From Verrucomicrobiota bacterium (GTDB taxonomy: Bacteria > Verrucomicrobiota > Verrucomicrobiia > Chthoniobacterales > UBA10450), in assembly GCA_003221295.1 (NCBI GenBank), contig QHRA01000175.1:1-41308 (forward strand): a stretch of 41,308 bases of DNA. The letters are read 5' to 3'. The translations under genes were made by a program, and so were the position numbers. Numbering within the stretch: position 1 is the first letter of the stretch; each line of letters begins with the position of its first letter. Shown here one piece after another: positions 16,312 to 24,124 of the stretch. The notes under the pieces are model-generated. The model worked only from the letters and a program-made list of their open reading frames with translations. It did no database searches and had not been told where the DNA came from.

Positions 16312-16893
16312 ATGACCGGACAGGAGCTGCTTAAATCAATCAGCCCTCTCCTCGTCGCGAAAATTCAGAGCCGGATTGAATTTCGTCACGAGACAACCTT
16401 CAGCATTCAGCCGGAAGACTTGCGCGAAGTGGCCAAGTTTTGCCGGGACGAACTTTCGTTTGATTACTTAATCGATGTTTCCAGTGTCGATAATTTCGGT
16501 GACGAACCGCGATTCGAGGTCGTCTACGAGCTTTACTCAATGACGCTCGCGGTTCATCTGCGGCTCAAACTCGCGGTCAGCGAAGAAGTCTGCGCGGTCG
16601 ATACGGTATCGGACATTTGGCCAACGGCCGATTGGCACGAGCGCGAAATTTACGACATGATGGGCATCCGCTTCAACAACCACCCGGATCTGCGCCGTAT
16701 TCTAATGTGGGACGGGTATCCATTCTTTCCGCTGCGAAAGGATTTTCCGCTCGAGGGTTTGCCCAGTGAGATGCCCGACGTCGCGTTCACCTCTGCCGCA
16801 CCGATGGAAGGCGGACCCTTTGTTACTCAACCGTCGACCGCGACGGCAAAAGATCGCGAGCCGCGCGCCAAGCGGCCCGATCTGAACCAATAG
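16312..16893 (+). CDS. nuoC: NADH-quinone oxidoreductase subunit C
   Basis: The 30-kDa peripheral-arm subunit of complex I. Family marks are FDYLIDVSSVDNFGDEPRFEVVYELYS, PTADWHEREIYDMMGIRFNNHPDLRRILM and the closing GYPFFPLRKDFPLEG. The ORF track begins at a GTG (16303) that lies in the end of the upstream hairpin. I prefer the ATG at 16312, nine bases later (193 residues), because AGGAATAGG stands upstream of it; either is possible. The C-terminal ~45 residues are a polar tail without known function. It follows nuoB at 78 bases and precedes the L,D-transpeptidase by 7 bases. No nuoD follows. Confidence 0.93.
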   Translation: MTGQELLKSISPLLVAKIQSRIEFRHETTFSIQPEDLREVAKFCRDELSFDYLIDVSSVDNFGDEPRFEVVYELYSMTLAVHLRLKLAVSEEVCAVDTVSDIWPTADWHEREIYDMMGIRFNNHPDLRRILMWDGYPFFPLRKDFPLEGLPSEMPDVAFTSAAPMEGGPFVTQPSTATAKDREPRAKRPDLNQ

Positions 16894-16900
16894 TTGGACC

Positions 16901-17425
16901 TTGCGGCGTTATCTCGCGGTTGCGCTCGCTGGAATGTTGATTGCGGCCGCCGCCGCCTTTTTGTTTCAAGCGCGGCAGAAACCAGCGGCAAATGCGCCGA
17001 CCAATGCCGACAGGATATTGGTCGAAAAAGGCGCGCGCCGATTAACGCTATTTTGTGCTGGGCGAAAACTAAAAGAGTATCGGGTCGCGCTCGGTTTTTC
17101 TCCGGTTGGGCCGAAGCAACGCGAAGGCGATGGGCGGACACCGGAAGGAAAATACGCAATTGATTTTCACAAGTCCGACAGCGCCTTCCATCGCGCCTTG
17201 CATATTTCCTATCCGGATGCGACCGACAGCGCACGAGCGGCAGAGGCGGGTGTGGCGCCGGGCGGAGATATCATGATTCACGGTTTACCGAATGGCTTCA
17301 GCGCATTGGGACCAGCCCATCACTTGCGCGATTGGACGGCGGGCTGCATTGCCGTGACTGATTCCGAGATCGACGAGATTTGGGGATCAGTCGCCGATGG
17401 GACACCGATCGAAATTAGGCCTTAA
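16901..17425 (+). CDS. L,D-transpeptidase family protein (YkuD domain), membrane-anchored
   Basis: A cell-wall enzyme of the YkuD family that can crosslink peptidoglycan or attach proteins to it. The 174-residue chain starts with TTG, giving MRRYLAVALAGMLIAAAAAFLF, a signal or anchor helix that places the domain in the periplasm. The catalytic residues are H127 (IMIHGLPNG) and C149 (TAGCIAVTDSE). GDGRTPEGKYAI is the usual substrate-side loop. It starts 7 bases after nuoC and is probably cotranscribed with it, though the functions are unrelated. An internal start is unlikely because it would remove the signal sequence. Confidence 0.9.
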   Translation: MRRYLAVALAGMLIAAAAAFLFQARQKPAANAPTNADRILVEKGARRLTLFCAGRKLKEYRVALGFSPVGPKQREGDGRTPEGKYAIDFHKSDSAFHRALHISYPDATDSARAAEAGVAPGGDIMIHGLPNGFSALGPAHHLRDWTAGCIAVTDSEIDEIWGSVADGTPIEIRP

Positions 17426-17460
17426 TCGGAACGGAGGGCACGTGTCCCCGTAGGTGCGGG

Positions 17461-18228
17461 CTACAGGTTTGGCAATGCTTCCCCAAGAACGCGGAAAAAA
17501 TCCTTTGCTGCCTTGCAGCCAGTCTCCAATACTTCGCCGTGGCTAAGCGTCGTTGGCGGAAGTCTAGTGGCTAAGTTTGTAATGCAAGAAAATCCCGCAA
17601 CCTCCATATCGAGAGCGCGGGCTTGAATTACCTCGAGCACCGTCGACATCCCGACCGCATCGGCGCCGAGGTTTTCCAGCATTCGGACCTCAGCCGCGGT
17701 TTCGTATTGCGGGCCAACGACGGCGGCGTAAACGCCCTGATGCAAAAACACGCCGATCTTCTGCGCCCCACCGCCAAATTGTTTCTGCAATCGCGGTGAA
17801 TAAGCGTTCCTCAGATCGAGAAATTCTGGCCGACCAATCAGGGGCGAAGTTCCGGTGAGGTTTAGATGATCGTTGATCATCATCCAATCGCCCGGTTTGA
17901 ATTTTTGATTCAGCGCCCCGGCGGCGTTTGTAACCACAAGCTTCTCAATTCCGGCGTGCGCGAGCATGCGCACATTCGCCGTCACCTCGCCCGCCGAATA
18001 GCCTTCGTACAAATGGACGCGGCCCTGCGCGAAAATCACACGCACACCAGAGATTTCGCAGAGCGAAAATTTTCCTGCGTGGCCGGGGACGCGCGGTTCG
18101 GGCAGTTCAGAAAGCTCAGCGTACTCAATCGATTCGATCGGGTCTTGAACGATCGCATCCAGGCCCGACCCGAGAATGATCGCAATTTCTGTCTTCCAAT
18201 CTCGTAGCCGCTGCCGCGCGTCACTCAT
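17461..18228 (-). CDS. punA: Purine nucleoside phosphorylase
   Basis: Phosphorolytic cleavage of purine nucleosides in salvage. The 255 residues carry the PNP/MTAP family-2 (trimeric) signatures: IILGSGLDAI near the N-terminus, VPGHAGKFSLCEISG, GRVHLYEGYSAGEVT, VTNAAGALNQKFKPGDWMMINDHLNLTG, VVGPQYETAAEVRML and GADAVGMSTVLEVIQA. The Asn in CITNLAT fits a guanosine/inosine-type base site. The chain is slightly shorter at the N-terminus than the ~270-residue norm. It lies 111 bases downstream of the HD phosphohydrolase gene on the same strand, in the position where ybeY sits in many genomes. Confidence 0.93.
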   Translation of the reverse strand: MSDARQRLRDWKTEIAIILGSGLDAIVQDPIESIEYAELSELPEPRVPGHAGKFSLCEISGVRVIFAQGRVHLYEGYSAGEVTANVRMLAHAGIEKLVVTNAAGALNQKFKPGDWMMINDHLNLTGTSPLIGRPEFLDLRNAYSPRLQKQFGGGAQKIGVFLHQGVYAAVVGPQYETAAEVRMLENLGADAVGMSTVLEVIQARALDMEVAGFSCITNLATRLPPTTLSHGEVLETGCKAAKDFFRVLGEALPNL

Positions 18229-18339
18229 TGAAGGGTCGAACAGGCCCTTCCTATGGCGACTCGACGTTAGAATTTAGGCGACGAGGCCGCATGTTAGTCA
18301 GCATCGCGCGACGGAGCGCCTCATCCACCCGGATCGCGC

Positions 18340-19977
18340 TCACGCGGCCGAGACCGGTGGCGCGGTCGCCGGCTTCCGCGTTGTCACCATTACATCGGGC
18401 CGGAGCGAATCGTCACGCGGCGTGGGCGATTTCGTTTCCTGCTTGGGATAGGCGATGCGGCTGTGGAGCATCATCATGAGAGTGAATCGGAAACGCTCCG
18501 CAATCACGCGCACGTCGCGCAAAGTCAGATCGCATTCATCGAGCTGATGATCGCTGATACGCTGGTCGATGATATCGTTAACCAGTTGTTCGATCTTCGC
18601 CGGCGTCGGTTTTTCCAGACTACGTGACGCGCTTTCCACTGCATCAGCCAAACTGACGATTGCGCTTTCTTTTGTTTGCGGCTTCGGGCCGCTGTAGCGG
18701 AAGCTTTCCTCGCGCACTTCCGGAATATCGTCCTGGCGCATCTTCATGATTTTGCCGCCAGCACGCGCATCCTCATGCATTTGCTGGGCGCGTTTGTAAA
18801 AATAGTAGACCAGTGAAGTCCCGTGATGTTCCTGAATAATGTCGATGATGCGCTGATTGAGTTTGTGTTTGAGCGCGAGATCTACCCCTTCTTTCACGTG
18901 CGCGATGATGATTAAGGCACTCATTGTCGGCGCCAGATCCTCGTGCGGGTTGCGCTCGAAACTCATGTTTTCGGTGAAATAGTCGGGCTTCACTAGTTTC
19001 CCGACATCGTGAAAATAAGCGCAGACACGACAGAGGGTGGCGTTGGCCCCGATCGCTTCGGCCGCGGCTTCGGCCAGGTTCGCGACCACCAAGCTGTGAT
19101 GGTAAGTGCCCGGCGCTTCGATGGTCATGCGACGCAAAAGCGGGTGGTTTAAGTCCGAGGCTTCCAGCCACGAAATATCGGTAGTAATTTGGAACAACGG
19201 CTCGAACATCGGGATAACGCCGCCGACGATCGTGGCGGTGACAATTCCATTGCCGATCGCAAACGCACTTTGCAATCCGATCATCGGCCAATCATTTGCC
19301 GTGGGCGGAAAGAGATTGATCGGGCCGATGAAACCGAAGGTGAGCGACAAAATCCAAATCGCGATGCCGACACCCAGACCGGCACGGACCAGTTTGCTAC
19401 GGCGACGCACTTGCAGCGTCAGGTAAACAGCGGTGAATCCACTGATCATTCCGGTAACGAGCAAGGGCGCATCAATTTTTCCAAAAAGAACGCTGCTCCA
19501 GAGACTGACGAAAACTGCGGCATATAATCCGTGATTGCGGCCGAGCAGCACGCTTAGCAAGAGCGGTGCAAGTGCAAAGGGAGTGAGCAATTCCGCCATG
19601 TCGGTTTGCAATCGAAGGACACCGCTGCTGCAAACGACGTAGATAAATTTTGTGAGCGCCAACTGCAGGAGCATCACTCCGAAGACGAGGAGAATGCGCG
19701 AGTTTTGCGAAAAAGTGCGCGGCTGATTGATCCAGAGCATCATCAGCGCGATCAGGAAAAAGAGCAGTGCGATGACAAAATTCTTTGTTGGCTCAGGCTG
19801 GTTGCCGCTGAAGATGAGCAAGGCCAGCCCGGCGATGAAGGCGGTGAAAAGGACCCCTTTCATGCCCCAGGAATACTCCAGCCCTCGTAACACTTCGTGA
19901 CGGGCACGACGGCGTCGCAATTTTCCCGAAGCCAAGCCGCGGCGGACCAGTTCGTTACGTTTGAAAAAATCGATCAT
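18340..19977 (-). CDS. Membrane HD-domain phosphohydrolase, shortened PgpH/YqfF-like
   Basis: The 545-residue protein has a multi-helix membrane part (~39-265) followed by a cytoplasmic HD domain. YHHSLVVANLAEAAAEA and CAYFHDVGKLVKPDYF provide the metal-binding His and His-Asp residues, and IIQEHHGTSLVYYFY completes the pattern. PgpH-type proteins degrade cyclic di-AMP and usually have ~700 residues, with a large extracytoplasmic domain between helices 1 and 2. Here helix 1 (~39-56) is followed almost at once by helix 2 (~67-85), so that domain is missing. The gene overlaps the phoH stop (TAATG), a coupling seen with phoH in many bacteria. The C-terminal ~30 residues are a polar tail. The c-di-AMP substrate is inferred from family only. 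Confidence 0.9.
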   Translation of the reverse strand: MIDFFKRNELVRRGLASGKLRRRRARHEVLRGLEYSWGMKGVLFTAFIAGLALLIFSGNQPEPTKNFVIALLFFLIALMMLWINQPRTFSQNSRILLVFGVMLLQLALTKFIYVVCSSGVLRLQTDMAELLTPFALAPLLLSVLLGRNHGLYAAVFVSLWSSVLFGKIDAPLLVTGMISGFTAVYLTLQVRRRSKLVRAGLGVGIAIWILSLTFGFIGPINLFPPTANDWPMIGLQSAFAIGNGIVTATIVGGVIPMFEPLFQITTDISWLEASDLNHPLLRRMTIEAPGTYHHSLVVANLAEAAAEAIGANATLCRVCAYFHDVGKLVKPDYFTENMSFERNPHEDLAPTMSALIIIAHVKEGVDLALKHKLNQRIIDIIQEHHGTSLVYYFYKRAQQMHEDARAGGKIMKMRQDDIPEVREESFRYSGPKPQTKESAIVSLADAVESASRSLEKPTPAKIEQLVNDIIDQRISDHQLDECDLTLRDVRVIAERFRFTLMMMLHSRIAYPKQETKSPTPRDDSLRPDVMVTTRKPATAPPVSAA

Positions 19978-20945
19978 TACTTGCGCCCCGAGGGCGTCCG
20001 ATGCTGCTGATAGGCATTAATAATGGCACGAACCAGGGGGTGACGCACGACATCCCGCTCGGTAAAATAGCTCATTGCGATGCCGGGCACGGCCTTAAGG
20101 GCTTGCAAGGCCTCCACCAGGCCGGAGCGTTTATTCGCGGGCAGATCAATTTGGGTAACGTCCCCGGTAACGACGCACTTGGAATTCATGCCGATACGCG
20201 TGAGCAACATGAACATCTGCTCGGTGGTGGCATTTTGTGCCTCATCGAGAATGACAAACGCATTGTTGAGGGTGCGACCGCGCATATAGGCGAGCGGCGC
20301 TACTTCAATGACTTCGCGGGAAAGTGCGCGCTCCAATTCCTCCGCCTCCATCATGTCATGCAAAGCATCATAGAGCGGCCGCAAATAAGGCGTGATTTTT
20401 TCCTGCAAATCTCCCGGCAAAAATCCAAGGGCTTCCCCAGCTTCCACCGCTGGGCGAGCCAAAATGATTCGCGACACCTGTTCCTTCTTTAGCGCTGCCA
20501 CCGCCATCGCAACTGCAAGATAAGTTTTGCCGGTCCCGGCCGGGCCGATGGCGAAGACGACATCGTATTTCTCGATCGCCTCGACATAATTTTTCTGGCC
20601 AACCGTGCGCGCAATGACCGGCGCCTTGCGCGACGAGGTCACGATCCGGGCGGAGATGGCATCCGATAAATTATCGGCGCGTTCTTCACTCACGGAATTA
20701 AGGGCGTAATTGAATTCATGTTTTTGAATATCGACACCGCGTTTACGCGCTTCTTCCAGTTGATCGAAGACGCGCTGGGCGCGATCTAGTTTCTCCGGCT
20801 CACCTTCCATTTTTACCCATCCTTCGCGCGTCGTCACTCGCACGCCGAGGGAATCTTCCAGGTTTTTCAGGAGCTTGATATCGTTGGCATAGAGGGACTG
20901 CAATGCCCGCGCGCTTTCAAACTCCAACGTTCGAGTTTCTGTCAT
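19977..20945 (-). CDS. ybeZ: PhoH-like ATPase
   Basis: A P-loop protein of the PhoH family, often linked with ribosome maturation and RNA metabolism. The 322 residues begin with a KH-like N-terminal region (LKNLEDSLGVRVTTREGWVKMEGEP). The ATPase follows, with Walker A GPAGTGKTYLAVAMA, LARPAVEAGEALGFLPGDLQEKI, YMRGRTLNNAFVILDEAQNAT and VVTGDVTQIDLP. Its stop overlaps the start of the PgpH-like gene. The third usual member, ybeY, is not adjacent here. Confidence 0.94.
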   Translation of the reverse strand: MTETRTLEFESARALQSLYANDIKLLKNLEDSLGVRVTTREGWVKMEGEPEKLDRAQRVFDQLEEARKRGVDIQKHEFNYALNSVSEERADNLSDAISARIVTSSRKAPVIARTVGQKNYVEAIEKYDVVFAIGPAGTGKTYLAVAMAVAALKKEQVSRIILARPAVEAGEALGFLPGDLQEKITPYLRPLYDALHDMMEAEELERALSREVIEVAPLAYMRGRTLNNAFVILDEAQNATTEQMFMLLTRIGMNSKCVVTGDVTQIDLPANKRSGLVEALQALKAVPGIAMSYFTERDVVRHPLVRAIINAYQQHRTPSGRK

Positions 20946-20952
20946 GTCATAT

Positions 20953-21004
20953 CAAGGAAGGGCGATCTTCAGATCGCCCACGGCCTTGCGACCGCCGTTC
21001 CTTG
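20953..21004. repeat. Nested palindromic repeat upstream of phoH
   Basis: An outer CAAGGAA (20953-20959) / TTCCTTG (20998-21004) pair encloses a perfect GGGCGATCT/AGATCGCCC palindrome (20960-20979) and a GGCCTTGCGACCGCC segment. The layout is the same outer-stem-plus-inner-hairpin plan seen elsewhere in the window. Confidence 0.65.
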
Positions 21005-21027
21005 CGCTTCGTGACACCAACATTCTG

Positions 21028-21468
21028 TTACCGAAATCCGTAAACCAGCGCCCAATGCGTGCGTTCCTCCGGCGACTCTTCGATCGAGACGATGATAAAA
21101 TAGCTATCGGTGGAGGTTGGGACGACATGGGCCGCGGCAAAAGGCCCTTTTTGCCAGCTATCTGGTTGCTCGATTATTTTTCCTTCCTTGTCGTAAATAT
21201 GCACCGAAATCCTTGCGTGGCGCACTTCTGTGCCCATCCAAAACCAATATTCGTTTCCTTTGAACAGCTGCTGGCGCACGGCCTTTTTTTCGCCCGCCGC
21301 AAGATCCCCACCCCAATAGTCTTCGCGCACTTGAAACCCTTCCCGGACGTAAGGCTCAGCGGCCTGTAGCGCGAAGGATTGGGCATCGTCAACCGACGCG
21401 GTCGCAGCCGCGCCGAGAATGAGCGGGACGATCACTAAAACGAATATGACCTGGCGGCGCGGATTCAT
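21028..21468 (-). CDS. Secreted protein, unknown function
   Basis: The 146-residue protein has an N-terminal signal peptide (VIFVLVIVPLILGAAATA) with likely cleavage near residue 24. The mature part is mainly beta: YVREGFQVREDYWGGDL, then EYWFWMGTEVRHARISVHIYDKEGKII and SYFIIVSIEESPEERTHWALVYGFR. The layout resembles small periplasmic or surface beta-sandwich proteins, but I cannot name the family. It begins two bases after the stop of the upstream secreted-protein gene, so the two are surely cotranscribed. Confidence 0.8.
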   Translation of the reverse strand: MNPRRQVIFVLVIVPLILGAAATASVDDAQSFALQAAEPYVREGFQVREDYWGGDLAAGEKKAVRQQLFKGNEYWFWMGTEVRHARISVHIYDKEGKIIEQPDSWQKGPFAAAHVVPTSTDSYFIIVSIEESPEERTHWALVYGFR

Positions 21469-21470
21469 CC

Positions 21471-22265
21471 CTAACGCGTCACGATCTCGCCATCGAGGCG
21501 CGTCGTGATTTCGTTGATCTTCTTTACCGCCTCCGGTGAAATCGGTTTGTTCCCAGAATTAATCAACGGTCGCACTTCCACTAACGCGCGTTTAATACTT
21601 TCCACCACGGGCACGCTGTATTCCGGCATGGCGGTTAATCGATCGCCGAAGTACCTGAGCAGGTCCGGTTGATGCAAAAGCTCTGCGCCTTCCTGCGTAA
21701 AATGCTTGCTCACCACCGCGGTCAAAATCTGCGTGCCGCGCAACCAGCCGCCAAGGCTGACCAACTGCGAGAGCTTTTGGTCCTGCAGCTCGTTCATCGC
21801 CCCCTGGACGCTACTTTGCGTGCGATCCAGCTCCTGGCGCACGCTTTCCCATTTGCGTTTGTCAGCCGCTTCCGTGATTGCTTTCGCGTGTGGGGTGATG
21901 GAAGCGCCCACTCCAATCCCCTTGGCTAGCGAAAGCACGCGTTGCCCGATGTCTTTAACCGCGGGCGCATCCTGCGCCTGGACCGCGATAAAGCCGTCCG
22001 CGATCACGTTACCAAGAAGCAGCGCGGTCCTCGGTCGCTCGCTGAAATTGGTCCCTTTTTCCGTCCGAACGTATTCTTTCCAGTTTACCGGGCCCAGTTT
22101 GTTGAGCGCGCCGAAGACTTCATTCGGCAAGGGCACCACCACATCTTCCACTTTCTTATACTGCTTTACATCGATATGCTGCGGCGCTTGCGCGGCCTGC
22201 GCGCTGAACCCAATCACTGCGAGTGTAAACCCCGCCCACTTGTTAATTTTAAGTACTGAAATCAT
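21471..22265 (-). CDS. Secreted or periplasmic helical protein, unknown function
   Basis: The 264-residue protein has a signal sequence (WAGFTLAVIGFSAQAAQA, cleavage near 26). The mature protein is alpha-helical and moderately charged. Recognisable blocks are VPLPNEVFGALNKLGPVNWKEYV, RTALLLGNVIADGFIAVQA, VQGAMNELQDQKLSQLVSLGGW and INEITTRLDGEIVTR. I do not recognise a catalytic motif. It is followed after two bases by the smaller secreted protein, suggesting a two-protein periplasmic unit. The gene is divergent from the heptose kinase gene (140 bases apart). Confidence 0.8.
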   Translation of the reverse strand: MISVLKINKWAGFTLAVIGFSAQAAQAPQHIDVKQYKKVEDVVVPLPNEVFGALNKLGPVNWKEYVRTEKGTNFSERPRTALLLGNVIADGFIAVQAQDAPAVKDIGQRVLSLAKGIGVGASITPHAKAITEAADKRKWESVRQELDRTQSSVQGAMNELQDQKLSQLVSLGGWLRGTQILTAVVSKHFTQEGAELLHQPDLLRYFGDRLTAMPEYSVPVVESIKRALVEVRPLINSGNKPISPEAVKKINEITTRLDGEIVTR

Positions 22266-22405
22266 CGGCTGCTTCGACTGTTGATTTCGACCCGGTATTC
22301 AGGATTAATGCAACTCTAAATGGAAGTAAGTTTTGCTCAACTCCACTCTTTGACTTCCTTTAATCGCATCAACCCTATCGCGCGGCGGCATCCACTCTCC
22401 GATTT

Positions 22406-23398
22406 GTGAATCCAGAACGACTCCAACAAATCCTCGAGCGGGCCGGCAAACAACGCCTGCTCGTCATCGGCGACTTGATGCTGGACGAGTTCGTTTGGGG
22501 CAAGGTTGGTCGCATTTCGCCCGAGGCGCCCGTGCCGGTGGTAGAAGTCTCCGGCGAATCGTTTTATCCCGGGGGCGCCGCCAACGTCGCCCGCAATTTG
22601 CGCGAGTTTACTGCGCATGTCGGCGTCGTTGGAATGATCGGTCGCGACCGCGGCGGAGAACAGCTCCGGCAGTTATTGGCTGACCAAAAAATCGATACTT
22701 CCGCCTGCTCGATCTCGCCGGATTTTCCCACCATCGTCAAAACCCGGATTATTGCACGGCAGCAGCAAGTCGTCCGGGTTGATCGTGAAAAAGTTCTGGC
22801 CCCGGATGAAACGCAGATCGGGTCGATTGTCGCGAACGTAAAAAAAATGTTGCCGGAAATCGACGGCATCATCTTCGAAGATTACGGCAAAGGATTTCTC
22901 GCAGAAAAACTCGTTTCGGAAATCATTGCTCCGGCGCGAGAGAGAAAGAAGGTAGTCGCAGCCGATCCGAACCCGCGTCACAGTATTCCGTGGCGCGGCT
23001 TGTCGGTGGTAAAACCGAATCGCAGTGAAGCGTTTCACGCCGCCGGGATTCCGCTGCAAGAGTCAGACGCGGACGATAATGTTTTGAAAGAAGTCGGGGC
23101 GACTTTGCTGCAAAAATGGCAGACGGAGTTGGTCCTCATCACTCTGGGCGAAGAGGGAATGATGCTTTTCCAGCACGGTCAGAAACCGCATCATGTGCCA
23201 ACCAAGGCTCGACAGGTCTTCGACGTTTCGGGCGCGGGTGATACCGCTATCGCTCTGTTCACGCTCGCGCTTTGCAGTGGCGCCACACCGCTGGAAGCGG
23301 CTGAAATTGCCAATCACGCCAGCGCCGTTGTCGTGGGCAAACTGGGGACGGCAACGGTTTCGCCGGAAGAATTGCGAAAGAATTTCGAAGATGGCTGA
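22406..23398 (+). CDS. hldA: D-glycero-beta-D-manno-heptose-7-phosphate kinase
   Basis: A PfkB-family sugar kinase acting on heptose 7-phosphate in the ADP-heptose route to LPS inner core. The 330-residue chain carries LLVIGDLMLDEFVWGKVGRISPEAPVPVV, PGGAANVARNLRE, the ATP/anion-hole motif VSGAGDTAIALF, and KPNRSEA. It corresponds to the N-terminal (RfaE1) domain of HldE; the C-terminal adenylyltransferase domain is absent and must be encoded elsewhere. The start is a GTG. The 3' end overlaps gmhB, which encodes the next enzyme in the pathway. Confidence 0.94.
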   Translation: MNPERLQQILERAGKQRLLVIGDLMLDEFVWGKVGRISPEAPVPVVEVSGESFYPGGAANVARNLREFTAHVGVVGMIGRDRGGEQLRQLLADQKIDTSACSISPDFPTIVKTRIIARQQQVVRVDREKVLAPDETQIGSIVANVKKMLPEIDGIIFEDYGKGFLAEKLVSEIIAPARERKKVVAADPNPRHSIPWRGLSVVKPNRSEAFHAAGIPLQESDADDNVLKEVGATLLQKWQTELVLITLGEEGMMLFQHGQKPHHVPTKARQVFDVSGAGDTAIALFTLALCSGATPLEAAEIANHASAVVVGKLGTATVSPEELRKNFEDG

Positions 23399-23945
23399 CG
23401 GAAAAACGCCAGCCGTTTTCTTCGATCGCGACGGCACGATCATGCACGATGTCAATTACTGCTCCGATCCAAAGGATGTGCATGTATTCCCTTTCGTGGC
23501 GGGATCGCTGCGAAAATTAAAAGCGCGCGGTTTCAAATTAATCATGATCACGAACCAAAGCGGGATCGGACGAGGTTATTTCACGCGCGAGCAATACAAC
23601 GCGGTGCACGCGGAAGTGCTTCGACAATTGGGCGAACCGTTGATTGATGCGACCTACGTTTGTCCGGACGTCCCCGGTGTGGAATCGAAATGCCGCAAAC
23701 CCGCGCCAGGAATGATCCTGCAAGGCGCGCGCGAGCACGCGGTCGACCTCAGCCGTTCAATTATGATTGGCGATAAAGAGATTGATGTGCATTGCGGGCA
23801 CAACGCTGGAATCAAAGCGATTCGTGCCCAGACCGGTTTTGAAAGTAACACCGCCGATAGTTCGGCCGACTGGATCGCGCAGGATTTCGCGGAGGCGACC
23901 GAGATTATTCTGACGAAGTTTGCAACGCAACAAACAACGCAATGA
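23391..23945 (+). CDS. gmhB: D-glycero-beta-D-manno-heptose-1,7-bisphosphate 7-phosphatase
   Basis: A HAD phosphatase that removes the 7-phosphate in ADP-heptose synthesis. The ATG at 23391 overlaps the hldA stop by eight bases and gives 184 residues; the tracked start at 23193 lies inside hldA. The catalytic motif is FFDRDGT (D12, D14), followed by TNQSGIGRGYFT and KPAPGMIL, then MIGDKEIDVHCGHNAGIKAI. The zinc-loop region reads CPDVPGVESKCRKP. E. coli GmhB has Cys-x-His...Cys-x-Cys; here only C91 and C101 remain and the His position is Asp93. The enzyme may therefore bind zinc poorly or not at all. Pathway placement is secure from the neighbouring kinase. Confidence 0.9.
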   Translation: MADGKTPAVFFDRDGTIMHDVNYCSDPKDVHVFPFVAGSLRKLKARGFKLIMITNQSGIGRGYFTREQYNAVHAEVLRQLGEPLIDATYVCPDVPGVESKCRKPAPGMILQGAREHAVDLSRSIMIGDKEIDVHCGHNAGIKAIRAQTGFESNTADSSADWIAQDFAEATEIILTKFATQQTTQ

Positions 23946-24124
23946 GCGGGGTGCGCGTCGATGAGGAACCGCGCAACGCCCGTCCCTCCGTCATCCCGAG
24001 CGCAAGCGAGGGACCCCGCCTACACTCCTGGATCACCGAAGCTAACTTGCGTAACCAACACCGGACTCGCGAGGTTCCTCGGTCCGAGCCGGACTGGCGT
24101 TGTCTGCGCGGCTCGGGATGACAG
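23946..24124. repeat. Intergenic repeat bounded by GTCATCCCGAGC inverted ends
   Basis: GTCATCCCGAGC (23990-24001) is the exact reverse complement of GCTCGGGATGAC (24111-24122). The last 21 bases (24102-24122) are identical to 26658-26678, and GGTCCGAGCCGGACT near 24081 recurs at 26496. The pair of copies flanks kdsB-pyrG. No gene is seen inside. Confidence 0.75.
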
